In this document: positions 44,101 through 51,853 of the stretch, piece by piece | Numbering within the stretch: position 1 is the stretch's first letter | Layout: each line of letters opens with the position of its first letter | NCBI GenBank assembly: GCA_017643645.1 | Contig: JAEPNB010000005.1 | Location: 228,219-292,218 of the forward strand | DNA: 64,000 nucleotides | Direction: 5' to 3' | Source of the DNA: Balneola sp. | GTDB taxonomy: Bacteria; Bacteroidota; Rhodothermia; Balneolales; Balneolaceae | Program-made: the position numbers and the translations under genes | The notes under the pieces: model-generated | What the model saw: only the letters and a program-made list of their open reading frames with translations | The model's database searches: none | Told to the model about the DNA's origin: nothing

Positions 44101-44861
44101 CAAGAAGTAACAAATTCTATCGGGCAAGGCTTACCAGATATGCTTTTGAAGGAAGCTTAAGCCGCTCCATAAATGAAGTACTTTGGATAGAATCAGGTAA
44201 CAGGCTCAGCGCTACTACAATTGATGATAATTCCGACGAGAACAATATTCTGAATGACCTTGGAAACGGATTTAGTGCAACCACAGATGAAGATCAATGG
44301 TTTAATACCATATTCACCAATATCTCTGTTTCAGATGTAGATAATTCCATAAATCCCAGACAAGGATATAAATATTTTCTTCATTCTGATGTGAATATCG
44401 GAATAAGAAATACATCTCAAACCTTTTACAGGGTGGAATCTGATTTCCGAATTTTTTATCCGATCAGATTTAGCCCACAAATTGTAATTGCCAATCGCGT
44501 TGGTGGAGCACATAACTTTGGCCCCTTTCCTTTCTATGAATCGAACACCATTGGAGGTACTCAAAACCTGAGAGGATATAATGGCAGAAGATTTTCCGGG
44601 AGGAGTACTTTTTATAATAATACCGAAATCCGGGTGGAACTTCTGGATTTCTATCGACACCTGTTGGGAGGCAAGCTTGGAATCACTGCTTTCTTTGACA
44701 CCGGAAGAGTTTGGACAGACGGTGAAAGCTCGTCTTTATGGCACAAAGGATACGGAGGAGGAGTTTGGTTCAACGCCTTTGAATCTGTGTTAATCAATTC
44801 TACTATAGGAGCTTCTGACGAAGGGACATTATTTGAAATAAAAGCAGGATTTTTCTTCTAG
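41136..44861 (+). CDS. Lipoprotein fusion of calcineurin-like phosphoesterase and Omp85-type beta-barrel
   Basis: A lipoprotein signal (MKRALQISFLYIALVSC) is followed by a metallophosphoesterase domain with VVFLGDNIY, FFIPGNHDWDD, VVAAHHPI and YASGHSHSL (residues about 35-340). A middle domain follows (about 420-800; NEYVLRSVDKQAGKIWDE, DWDRHSDQWRW). A C-terminal 16-strand-type barrel of the surface antigen/BamA class ends at residue 1241 with an aromatic GFFF terminus. NTIGGTQNLRGYNGRRFSG resembles the conserved loop of Omp85 proteins. The protein combines an enzyme and an outer-membrane barrel in one chain; similar fusions exist in Bacteroidota. ATG 41136 is chosen over an upstream TTG. Substrate unknown. 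Confidence 0.85.
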   Translation: MKRALQISFLYIALVSCSSSKLYYSSDAKEWQDKSPGPENELIYEMYLIGDAGSASQEYQEPNLALLQNKLSKSSERSAVVFLGDNIYLNGLPDSTHPDRKFYEGRIIEQMKTVENFKGRVFFIPGNHDWDDGGKDGLAAVRRQEKFVENYLNRGNTFLPDDGFPGPVDIELMDDDEHPLLRDDIRLIVLDTQWWLHKHEKPYGDTGEYDLFDGGDFLNEFEDILIKRQKDFLVVAAHHPIITKGRHGGYLPPSTHLKPPILGTFNALYRRVFGLEQDVNHYKYRNMANTFKELFNNNDHLIYASGHSHSLQYIREEGKRETRHFVVTGAGTKDGYVASGRGTEFSYQGEGFSKLNYYGDGSVWLEAWTHDGMEEGRLLYKTQMKPPYEDPLEEEIELPDTDYTDSTKVIAANPDYDGKGPLFEAIIGAHNRKYWSVKSEFPVFDVSEIKGGLTPVRMGGKGQSNTLHLEDKEGNEYVLRSVDKQAGKIWDENLKKTFALDVAQDQFSILNPYGALIIPVLANAIDVYHTNPEIYYVPDDPMLGRYGDEIGGQLGLFEEKPDNDMSHVESVGRSEEVVAYRDMIREVDGDIDHRIDQEMFARARLLDMLIGDWDRHSDQWRWATFEPADNQGKIYRPIPRDRDVAFMNMNGLVPTIMKMGSFFQYQNFGDSYGNLIGLNYNSLAQTRRFTNQLTHEEWIRIAESVRAQLSDSVIERSVREYPPEIFEKYGAETIEHLKARRDKLVDVTEEYYSMLNRIVSVPGSNKRERFLVETIDKDKTRVRVYKLSGKGKLREKYFDRTFTDRETKEIRIYGLSGNDEFILSGEADNKIRILVIGGPGDDLFDTKNLNRKTSRDVEIFDSEKGNTVLSNHKVHSHLTDDPTVSKYNYEADFRWNRVFPGYYFEYNSFDGIFIGGGPRIVRYGFRKFPAVTHYLRFNYAPKTGASNLKYDGTWFQRVGHWDLNVSSEVLFPKSFRNFFGLGNETTLQSRSNKFYRARLTRYAFEGSLSRSINEVLWIESGNRLSATTIDDNSDENNILNDLGNGFSATTDEDQWFNTIFTNISVSDVDNSINPRQGYKYFLHSDVNIGIRNTSQTFYRVESDFRIFYPIRFSPQIVIANRVGGAHNFGPFPFYESNTIGGTQNLRGYNGRRFSGRSTFYNNTEIRVELLDFYRHLLGGKLGITAFFDTGRVWTDGESSSLWHKGYGGGVWFNAFESVLINSTIGASDEGTLFEIKAGFFF

Positions 44862-44926
44862 ATATACAACCATGGCTCGATTATTGATATATTGAATGAA
44901 AGTATCAACAGCGGTTAGAGTAAAGA

Positions 44927-46867
44927 ATGTCAGAGCAAAGTAATTACAGATCCCTTGCAGCAATTATGTTTGCTGATATGGTTGGTTATACCAGACTTAT
45001 GCAAGAGGATGAATCTAAAGCGAAGCTGCTTCGCGATCGACAAAGAAATGTTGTAGACAAAACTATTGCCACACATAACGGACGGGTAATGCAATATTAT
45101 GGCGACGGAACGCTGAGTATGTTCACCAGCGCCATTAAAGCCGTTGAAGCGGCCCGCGAAATTCAGGAGCAGCTACAAAAAGATCCAAAAGTGCCGTTGA
45201 GAATTGGCATTCATATTGGAGATGTGGTTCATGACTCAGAAGGTGTTTTCGGAGATGCCGTGAATGTAGCCGCCAGAGTACAGTCCCTTTCGGTTCCCGG
45301 GGGAGTAATGATTTCGGGCAAGGTCTTTGAAGAAATCAAGAATCATCCCGGTATAAAAGTAGAAGCTTTTGGTGAGCATGATCTGAAGAATGTATTCAAC
45401 CCAATCAGTATTTTTGCTCTTGCAAATGACGGGCTTTCAGTTCCTGAACAATCGTATATCCAGGGAATAACCGGAAGCCATAAAAACAGTGTGGCGGTGT
45501 TGCCTTTTGCTAATTTCAGCCCAAATCCGGAAAATGAATATTTTAGTGATGGTATTACTGAGGAAATAATTAACGCCCTCGTTAAACTGGACGGGTTACA
45601 AGTTCCTTCGAGAACATCTGTATTTGCTTATAAGAACACTAAGAAAGATATCAGGGAAATTGGTAAGGAGCTGAATGTAGCCACGGTTTTAGAGGGCAGT
45701 GTAAGGCAAGCCGGAAATAAGATCAGGGTTACGGCACAGCTTATAAATACAGATGATGGCTTTCATGTATGGTCGGAAAACTATGACGGCGAAATGAAAG
45801 ACATTTTTAAAGTTCAGGATGAAATATCACAAAAGATAGCTGAGAAGCTGGAGCAGAATTTTGAGTTCAACTCGGCCAGGAATTTATACGAAGCATCAAC
45901 GGATAGTGTAGTAGCTTACAATCACTATCTGCAAGGACTTTACTATTGGAATAAGCGAACACCGGAATCTGTTCAAAAAGCAATAGATTGTTACCGGAAA
46001 GCAATAAAGAAATGTGCTACCTATACAAAAGCATATTCAGGGCTGGCAAATTGCTACAGTTTTTTAGGAACAATTGGACACCTAAAAGGGAAAGAAGCTT
46101 TTCCGAAAGCGGAAAAATTTGCTCTAAAAGCTCTGGAGTTGAATGACTTTCGCGGAGAGTCTTTTGTGTCTTTGGGGTTTGTGGATCTTTTTTACAAATG
46201 GGATTACGACAGCGCAGAAGCTAATTTCAGAAAAGCGATAACACTGGAGCCAAACAATGAGGAGGCTCGGATCGCGCTGGCAATGTACTACAGAATAACC
46301 GGCGATCTTGAGCGGATGTATCATCATACCAAAGCGGCAAGCAAAATTGCCCCCGTTTCTTTGCCGGTATTACTTCAACACGGATATTCATATTGGCTAT
46401 CAGGGAAGCATGAAAAAGCCATAGAGACTTATGAGAAAATACTTGAGCTGGATCCCTTATTCAGGTCAGCATTAGAAGGAATGGCTTTGGTCTACGTTGC
46501 AGAAAAGAAGTACAATAAAGCAATAAAGGTGGTAAAGAAGTATTTAGATCTGGTTGATTCTGAATACAAAGGAGGCACCCAGTTAGGCTACATTGCTGCT
46601 TTAAAAGGAAACAAAAAGCTGGCAAACGAAAATCTTGAAATTATAAAGAAAAGAGGGTTGGCAAACCCGGACCTGAACCTGAGTCTGGATTTTGCTGTTA
46701 TTTATGCCGCTATGGGAGAAAATGATGAAGCATTTACATATCTGAATAAAGCTGTTGATGAAAAACTCGGCTCTATATTGTTTATTAAAACCATGTTCCC
46801 TCTCGATAAACTTAAAAGTGATGTCCGATACAATCAACTTCTGGAAAAAATGGGATTAAACGTCTGA
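44927..46867 (+). CDS. Class III nucleotide cyclase with TolB/FlgO-like and TPR domains
   Basis: Residues 5-180 form a class III cyclase domain with metal aspartates D17 (IMFADMVGYT) and D60 (YYGDGTLSMF), and the transition-state pair N113/R117 (DAVNVAARVQ). The base-selecting positions read Q56 and G106, not the K/D of adenylate or E/C of guanylate cyclases. A FlgO/TolB-like domain (about 188-320, VAVLPFANFSPNPENEYFSDG) and six or more TPRs follow. There is no membrane helix. It lies 63 bp before a Pycsar-type effector gene on the same strand, so the product may be a pyrimidine or other cyclic nucleotide. Confidence 0.9.
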   Translation: MSEQSNYRSLAAIMFADMVGYTRLMQEDESKAKLLRDRQRNVVDKTIATHNGRVMQYYGDGTLSMFTSAIKAVEAAREIQEQLQKDPKVPLRIGIHIGDVVHDSEGVFGDAVNVAARVQSLSVPGGVMISGKVFEEIKNHPGIKVEAFGEHDLKNVFNPISIFALANDGLSVPEQSYIQGITGSHKNSVAVLPFANFSPNPENEYFSDGITEEIINALVKLDGLQVPSRTSVFAYKNTKKDIREIGKELNVATVLEGSVRQAGNKIRVTAQLINTDDGFHVWSENYDGEMKDIFKVQDEISQKIAEKLEQNFEFNSARNLYEASTDSVVAYNHYLQGLYYWNKRTPESVQKAIDCYRKAIKKCATYTKAYSGLANCYSFLGTIGHLKGKEAFPKAEKFALKALELNDFRGESFVSLGFVDLFYKWDYDSAEANFRKAITLEPNNEEARIALAMYYRITGDLERMYHHTKAASKIAPVSLPVLLQHGYSYWLSGKHEKAIETYEKILELDPLFRSALEGMALVYVAEKKYNKAIKVVKKYLDLVDSEYKGGTQLGYIAALKGNKKLANENLEIIKKRGLANPDLNLSLDFAVIYAAMGENDEAFTYLNKAVDEKLGSILFIKTMFPLDKLKSDVRYNQLLEKMGLNV

Positions 46868-46930
46868 ATCCCAAAATTACATCGAGTTTACGGTGTAATT
46901 TTCTATATTCGGTAAAATTAAAAGAACACA

Positions 46931-47506
46931 ATGTCATCAGACTCAAGCTCAGACTCAAAGAAGAAATTAGGCTCCAGGAAACGAGGAGTTTCGGATATGT
47001 TCCGGACCTCCTACCGAACACACATGGAACTGAGCGCCATTGCAGATAACAAGTCAAATATCATGATCAGTATCAATGGTATTATTATCTCGATTATCAT
47101 CGCTTCCATTTCCCCAAAGATAGATTCCAATCCCTGGCTTTTGCTCCCTACATCAATATTATTGATTACCTGTCTTATATCCTTGGTCTATGCGGTTCTT
47201 TCAGCCCGCCCAAGAGTAAGTAAGGAAAAAGTAACGCTTGAAGATGTTCGGGAAAATCGGGCTAACATTCTGTTCTTCGGAAATTTTTATACCCTGCCTA
47301 GGGCCGATTATGTAGAGGGATTGGAAGAGTTAATGCAGGACAGTGAGCGACTGTATGATAATATGGCCAGAGACCTTCACGGACTAGGAGTAGTTTTAGC
47401 AAAGAAGTATAAACTACTGCGGATAGCGTACAACCTTTTTATGGTTGGCCTGGTGCTTTCTGTGGTGAGCTTTATTTTTGTGTTCTTTCAGATTTCATGG
47501 GTTTAG
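46931..47506 (+). CDS. Pycsar system effector family protein (DUF5706, PycTM-like)
   Basis: The segment RTHMELSAIADNKSNIMISI followed by hydrophobic helices (IIISIIIASIS, then LLLPTSILLITCLISLVYAV) matches the Pycsar effector/DUF5706 family. NILFFGNFYTL, the Arg/Asp-rich segment up to YDNMARDLHGLG, and RIAYNLFMVGLVLSVVSFIF complete it. In Pycsar, PycTM-type proteins bind cCMP or cUMP made by a PycC cyclase and disrupt the membrane to abort phage infection. A class III cyclase gene lies immediately upstream. Family members also occur outside recognised Pycsar loci, so a signalling role other than immunity is possible. Confidence 0.85.
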   Translation: MSSDSSSDSKKKLGSRKRGVSDMFRTSYRTHMELSAIADNKSNIMISINGIIISIIIASISPKIDSNPWLLLPTSILLITCLISLVYAVLSARPRVSKEKVTLEDVRENRANILFFGNFYTLPRADYVEGLEELMQDSERLYDNMARDLHGLGVVLAKKYKLLRIAYNLFMVGLVLSVVSFIFVFFQISWV

Positions 47507-47706
47507 TCCTCGTCAGACTCACCTGAAAAAGCTCTGGAAATTCTCTGGTTCATTAGCCGGCGATAGTTTTCATACTCGTATTGGCTGACTGTAAATTCAG
47601 ATTTAAATTCCCCGTCAAAACAATGAACAAGCAATTTATTCTGCTTGTCTGTTTCTGAGATGGTTACTTCAATTTTCCCCAGCTTGTAGGATTCAATTTC
47701 TTTCAT
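47503..47706 (-). CDS. Small protein of unknown function
   Basis: The 67 residues start with MKEIESYKLGKIEVTISETD and end in a basic then acidic tail (RRLMNQRISRAFSGESDED). There is no signal or domain match. It converges on and overlaps the PycTM-like gene by 4 bp. It reads as a real gene by its clean boundaries and by lying between other minus-strand genes, but evidence is modest. Confidence 0.5.
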   Translation of the reverse strand: MKEIESYKLGKIEVTISETDKQNKLLVHCFDGEFKSEFTVSQYEYENYRRLMNQRISRAFSGESDED

Positions 47707-47755
47707 AGATAATATATTTAAAGAAAGATAGGCAGTTTGAATTAAAATGAAGAAC

Positions 47756-48808
47756 CTATTCTTTTTCTTTACAGCCCCAACCGGAATGTTTCGTCAGTGC
47801 AGCTTTTCTTCCGAATGCAGCGGGTTTGAAAAACAAATGCACTCCCGTCGAATCAAGTAAAGGTTGCAAAGAAGCAATGGAACTGCAATCTACATTATCT
47901 GTGAAACGTGGCTTCGCGAAAACATCTTCTAAATACAGATTATATTTGGAGGCCAGCTCACCTGAATATTCTTTTATTTGAGAGAGATCATAAACTCCAA
48001 CAGTTACCATTGTCTGAAGATATGAACTCAGTTTTTCAAATGAGTCCTTTGCAATAGCATGAGCAAGTTCTTTGGTATCCGTTTGTTGATCCTGTTCAAG
48101 CAATTTCAGTTGATCTAAGCTCAGATATGATAAATGAAGATTCTGTGGCGAGGCAACTACGAAATCAGTAGTGTTTTTCAACTCATCAATCAGGTATGGG
48201 TTTGCGTTATTGCAGGTAGAAAGAACTGTCATGTCGAATGATGAATTAAAGCGCGCCAGATCACTGCTGAAAATGTGTGTATCAAAAGCCAGCTCCGGTT
48301 CAGTTGAGTGATATTTTTGATCCGAAAATGTTGGGATTTCATGTCCGAAGTAAAAGAACATAGAGCGGACATTGCTTTGTACAGAATGACTGTTATAGAG
48401 TTCGATTTCTTTGGAGAATCCGCCATCTTTGGGGGAATACTTTCCTTCAGCTACAAGCTTTCCGTTTCTGAAATGATAGTACCGTCGGTCTTTTTTTGGG
48501 AAGAGCCAAAGAATTTTACGCTCGGGTTTTTGGTGGAAAATAAACACCTCACCTGATGAAGCATTACGGGCGATATCAAAAGCATCCCTTAGTGCTTCTC
48601 TGTCGGCATTATGCCTGATCCCTTCGTGATGATACAAATAATTGGCGTCTCCATGTATAATATAAACTAATGAATAATTGATGTTATTTACATTAGCGGG
48701 AGTTTCAGAGACAACATTATTTGAGGATGAACATCCCCAAAAAAGAAATCCCAATGCTGAAATCAGGAAATACAGAACTCTTTTTTCAACATCGGGAAAT
48801 TGCTTCAT
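47756..48808 (-). CDS. Clostripain-like (clan CD) cysteine protease, lipoprotein
   Basis: A lipoprotein-type signal ends at C26 (ISALGFLFWGCSSS). The following domain shows the clan CD pattern: H156 in FFYFGHEIP and C199 in MTVLSTCNNANPYLIDEL, then FVVASPQNLHLSYL, as in clostripain-family C11 proteases. It is probably attached to a membrane by its lipid anchor. The neighbouring upstream gene overlaps by one base (TAATG), giving tight coupling. It shares its fold class with the CHAT protease at 34-37 kb. The substrate is unknown. Confidence 0.75.
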   Translation of the reverse strand: MKQFPDVEKRVLYFLISALGFLFWGCSSSNNVVSETPANVNNINYSLVYIIHGDANYLYHHEGIRHNADREALRDAFDIARNASSGEVFIFHQKPERKILWLFPKKDRRYYHFRNGKLVAEGKYSPKDGGFSKEIELYNSHSVQSNVRSMFFYFGHEIPTFSDQKYHSTEPELAFDTHIFSSDLARFNSSFDMTVLSTCNNANPYLIDELKNTTDFVVASPQNLHLSYLSLDQLKLLEQDQQTDTKELAHAIAKDSFEKLSSYLQTMVTVGVYDLSQIKEYSGELASKYNLYLEDVFAKPRFTDNVDCSSIASLQPLLDSTGVHLFFKPAAFGRKAALTKHSGWGCKEKE

Positions 48809-49248
48809 TAAAGCAGTAGTAAAATAATAATGATCAACAACAGAGTGGTAACACCAATGGTTACTGTATCTGCCTGTTCAAGATCCTGCTGAACAAAATT
48901 AGCAAAGTTATTGAGGTTATTATTAGGCACTGCTGCAAATCCATTCTCACCATTCAGTTCGTCCTGTTTATTCTGAATATCAGCCTTAAAAGAGTTTAAT
49001 CCCTGTTTTTCAGTTTCAGGAACAGCACTCATCTTTTCAACCTTTTCTATTGCTCCAATCAGATCATTAAAAGAGTCGTTCAGAATTTCGCGTTTGCTCT
49101 CAGGATTTTCAGCTTTTTCAACACTTTCAACCATCTTATTGATGTGCTTTTTAAACATGGTTTCAGCATCACCGGCACTTTGTGCGCTCAAGGGAGACAT
49201 AAATCCTATAAAAGCTAAAGTTAGTACTGAGAATATGAATTTTTTCAT
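48808..49248 (-). CDS. Exported helical protein with C-terminal membrane anchor
   Basis: A cleavable signal peptide (MKKFIFSVLTLAFIGFMS...SAQ) is followed by about 95 mostly helical residues with coiled-coil character (KHINKMVESVEKAENPESKR). An uninterrupted hydrophobic C-terminus (TIGVTTLLLIIIILLLL) ends the chain with no positive tail. This leaves the helical part in the periplasm, anchored at its C-terminus. It is one-base overlapped with the clostripain-like gene and so is a likely partner, inhibitor or scaffold. No family recognised. Confidence 0.65.
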   Translation of the reverse strand: MKKFIFSVLTLAFIGFMSPLSAQSAGDAETMFKKHINKMVESVEKAENPESKREILNDSFNDLIGAIEKVEKMSAVPETEKQGLNSFKADIQNKQDELNGENGFAAVPNNNLNNFANFVQQDLEQADTVTIGVTTLLLIIIILLLL

Positions 49249-49347
49249 TTTTTAATCCGTTTGTTAGTATTAGTACTAGTTTAATTAAAAAAAACCGCTT
49301 TCAGTTCCGTATTTTAAGAAAGTTAATGAACTTAACCTCAGGAGCTT

Positions 49348-49815
49348 GTGAAAAAAAGACTGGCAATACTTACAGGAATAGGAATTTTTTTAGGGATATT
49401 TCTCTACTCTTCATTGAAAAGTGTAGAACCTAAAGAAATCGAGAACGCACCAAAATGGGTGTCCTTGGAAGCTGCACAACAAGAAGCTTTGCAAAGTGAT
49501 AAACTGATAATGGTAGATGTTTATGAAGTAGGCTGTAAATATTGCAGGGCTATGGAACGAGAAGTGTATCCGGACACCACTGTCCGTATAGTTCTTGACC
49601 AGGGATATATTCCCGTTAAATTAGATGGAAACTCTGAGGAAACCATTCATTTTAACGGAGAAACTCTTTCAGCCAGAGAATTTGCACAAAAAAAAGGCGC
49701 GTACGCTTTTCCAACTGTACTGGTTTTAAATGCAAACGGAGATGTTCTGAAAAAGAGAACAGGATTTATGAATGTGGACGAACTAAGACAATTTCTTTAT
49801 AACCCGGGCTCATAA
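49348..49815 (+). CDS. Membrane-anchored thioredoxin-like protein
   Basis: An N-terminal hydrophobic helix (LAILTGIGIFLGIFLYSS) anchors a thioredoxin fold with CKYC (VYEVGCKYCRAME) and the cis-Pro strand AFPTVLVLNANG. It is probably a periplasmic oxidoreductase or disulfide-reducing protein. It begins with GTG, supported by AGGAG at proper distance. The next gene, a sugar dehydrogenase lipoprotein, is 30 bp downstream and may be cotranscribed. It is similar in outline to DUF255/SoxW-type proteins. Confidence 0.82.
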   Translation: MKKRLAILTGIGIFLGIFLYSSLKSVEPKEIENAPKWVSLEAAQQEALQSDKLIMVDVYEVGCKYCRAMEREVYPDTTVRIVLDQGYIPVKLDGNSEETIHFNGETLSAREFAQKKGAYAFPTVLVLNANGDVLKKRTGFMNVDELRQFLYNPGS

Positions 49816-49845
49816 AATATTTGAAGGGCTCAAAACGGATATATC

Positions 49846-50991
49846 ATGAATAAAATAGTAATGAATACTTTAAGTGTGCTGGCAGTTGCAGTACTTGTAA
49901 TAGCCTGCACTGAAAAGCCGAATACAAACGGATCTCAAAATGGAGAAAGCGCACCGCAGGAAGTTAAGGTGGCACCGGAACTTTATTTTGAAGGAGTTAC
50001 GATTCCCTGGGGAATGACCTGGCTACCGGATGGAGATATGTTAATTACGGACCGATCAGGAAAACTACTCAGAGTCAGAGACGGGAACCTTGTGGCAGAA
50101 ATTTCCGGAGTGCCGGAAGTGTACGCCAGAAGTCAGGGAGGATTGTTGGATATCGAACTTCATCCTGACTACGAATCTAATGGCTGGATATATATTGCTT
50201 ATTCTTCAACTCAGGGAACGGAGGAAGGAGCTAACACGGCTATTATGAGAGCAAAGTTGGAAAACAATACTCTTGTTCAGTCACAGGTTTTATATAAAGC
50301 GACTCCAAATACAACCCGTGGTCAGCATTATGCCGGCAGAATCGCTTTTGATTCCGACGGATACTTGTATTTTTCTGTCGGTGACAGAGGTAACCGTGAT
50401 GAACTTCCGCAAAGCCTTAGTAAAGATGGCGGAAAAATTTATCGTTTAAATGATGATGGCTCCGTTCCTGCTGATAATCCTTTTGCGGGACAAGAAGGCG
50501 CGATAGAAGCCATGTATTCATATGGTCACAGAAACCCTCAGGGAATGGCTATGCATCCTGAAACAGGAAAAATTTGGTCGCATGAGCATGGTCCTCGTGG
50601 CGGAGATGAATTAAACTTTATTGAAGCCGGAAAAAACTACGGTTGGCCGGTAATTACCTACGGAATCAACTACAACGGAACGCCTATTACCGACGAAACA
50701 GAAAGAGAAGGAATGGAGCAACCAAAAACGTACTGGGATCCGTCCATTGCTCCTTCAGGTTTGGATTTTGTGACAAGCGATTTGTACCCGCAATGGAAAG
50801 GAAAAGCAATTCTGGGTTCACTGAAATTCAATTATCTGGTTGTTGTAGAGCTGAATGGCACAGATGTTGAAGAAAGAGAAATCGTACTTGAAGATATCGG
50901 TCGAGTAAGAAATGTTAAACAAGGTCCCGACGGCTATATTTATGTAGCTGTAGATGGTGCAGGAATTTACAAGATTGTACCGGAAAGCTAG
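49846..50991 (+). CDS. PQQ-dependent aldose sugar dehydrogenase (Yli I/sorbosone dehydrogenase type), lipoprotein
   Basis: The lipoprotein signal (NTLSVLAVAVLVIAC) leads to a six-bladed beta-propeller of the soluble glucose/sorbosone dehydrogenase class. Landmarks are IPWGMTWLPDGDMLITDR, GLLDIELHPDYESNGWIYIA, SYGHRNPQGMAMHPETGKIW and EHGPRGGDELNFIEAGKNYG, the last two forming the PQQ/calcium site. It probably oxidises aldoses in the periplasm, passing electrons to the chain. The GRV-type C-terminus is complete. A terminator follows. Confidence 0.92.
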   Translation: MNKIVMNTLSVLAVAVLVIACTEKPNTNGSQNGESAPQEVKVAPELYFEGVTIPWGMTWLPDGDMLITDRSGKLLRVRDGNLVAEISGVPEVYARSQGGLLDIELHPDYESNGWIYIAYSSTQGTEEGANTAIMRAKLENNTLVQSQVLYKATPNTTRGQHYAGRIAFDSDGYLYFSVGDRGNRDELPQSLSKDGGKIYRLNDDGSVPADNPFAGQEGAIEAMYSYGHRNPQGMAMHPETGKIWSHEHGPRGGDELNFIEAGKNYGWPVITYGINYNGTPITDETEREGMEQPKTYWDPSIAPSGLDFVTSDLYPQWKGKAILGSLKFNYLVVVELNGTDVEEREIVLEDIGRVRNVKQGPDGYIYVAVDGAGIYKIVPES

Positions 50992-51015
50992 AAACAGCTA
51001 ATTTTTTGGAATTAG

Positions 51016-51051
51016 AAAAGTGTCTGCTTTAGCTAGTCAGACACTTTTTTT
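51016..51051. terminator. Intrinsic terminator after the sugar dehydrogenase gene
   Basis: AAAAGTGTCTG (51016-51026) pairs with CAGACACTTTT (51038-51048) and a T-run follows. It overlaps the 3' end of the opposite-strand membrane protein gene and probably serves both. Confidence 0.85.
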
Positions 51052-51845
51052 GTGTCTTTGATTTCAATTTCATTTATCCCGTCATATTCATCTTCAGGAA
51101 TTGAAATAGTTTCCGGACCAGAAGCACTCACTTTTTGGCGACGTTCTAATATTTGTTGAAGCCGATCTGCCAGGTCAACCAGTCGTCCCTTTTTAAGACG
51201 TTTCCTTTTATTTATGAAACGGGCATACAAGAAAGACAGAAGTCCAAAAACTCCTGACATGATTATTCCTACTTCCTCGTCATTTTCCATTGCACCAAAA
51301 ACGGAACCGCCAAACATCATGATTGAGGCAAATATTCCAATCATAACAGGCAGGTAAAGTTTGTTGAAAGTCTTCATACTCTGCTTAACAGAGATTTTTA
51401 ACGCACCTCTGGATTCTTCAAAAAGAACCTCCGGTGAATTTTGAGAAGACAGGAGCCTGGAAAGTCCTTCGGGTCTTGCTTTCCAAAGCGTTTTATTTTT
51501 ACGGTGTTTCAACTCACCAATTGTATTGAAATGATATTCGATCTGACCTTTAAGTTCTTTAAGCGTATCGGGATTCAGACTCCCGGAGGAAAAGCCCATT
51601 ACTTCAGCTCCGGAAAAACCGGCGTCTAAAATTACAGGTTCATCGACGGGAATTCCCTGATGTTCTAATAAGGCTTCACAAACAAAAGCCCGTTCCAGCT
51701 TTAGAGAATCTGTTATTTCAAACAGTTCCGGATATTCTTTCTCAAGTTTAGCTAAAGGAGTTTGAGATGCTGAACCATAGAATTTCTGGAACATCGTTGC
51801 ACGATTAACAATTCTCCGTATCTCCTCTTCTTTCAGGTCCGCCAT
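51033..51845 (-). CDS. Membrane protein of unknown function with two transmembrane helices
   Basis: The 270 residues comprise a soluble N-terminal part (about 1-160), two membrane helices (about 168-192 LYLPVMIGIFASIMMFGG and 203-220 IIMSGVFGLLSFLYARF), and a charged C-terminal tail (KRKRLKKGRLVDLADRLQQI). No known domain is recognised. It is 8 bp from the Hsp33 gene upstream on the same strand and so is likely cotranscribed with a redox stress chaperone. Confidence 0.65.
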   Translation of the reverse strand: MADLKEEEIRRIVNRATMFQKFYGSASQTPLAKLEKEYPELFEITDSLKLERAFVCEALLEHQGIPVDEPVILDAGFSGAEVMGFSSGSLNPDTLKELKGQIEYHFNTIGELKHRKNKTLWKARPEGLSRLLSSQNSPEVLFEESRGALKISVKQSMKTFNKLYLPVMIGIFASIMMFGGSVFGAMENDEEVGIIMSGVFGLLSFLYARFINKRKRLKKGRLVDLADRLQQILERRQKVSASGPETISIPEDEYDGINEIEIKDTKKVSD

Positions 51846-51853
51846 AAATCTCG

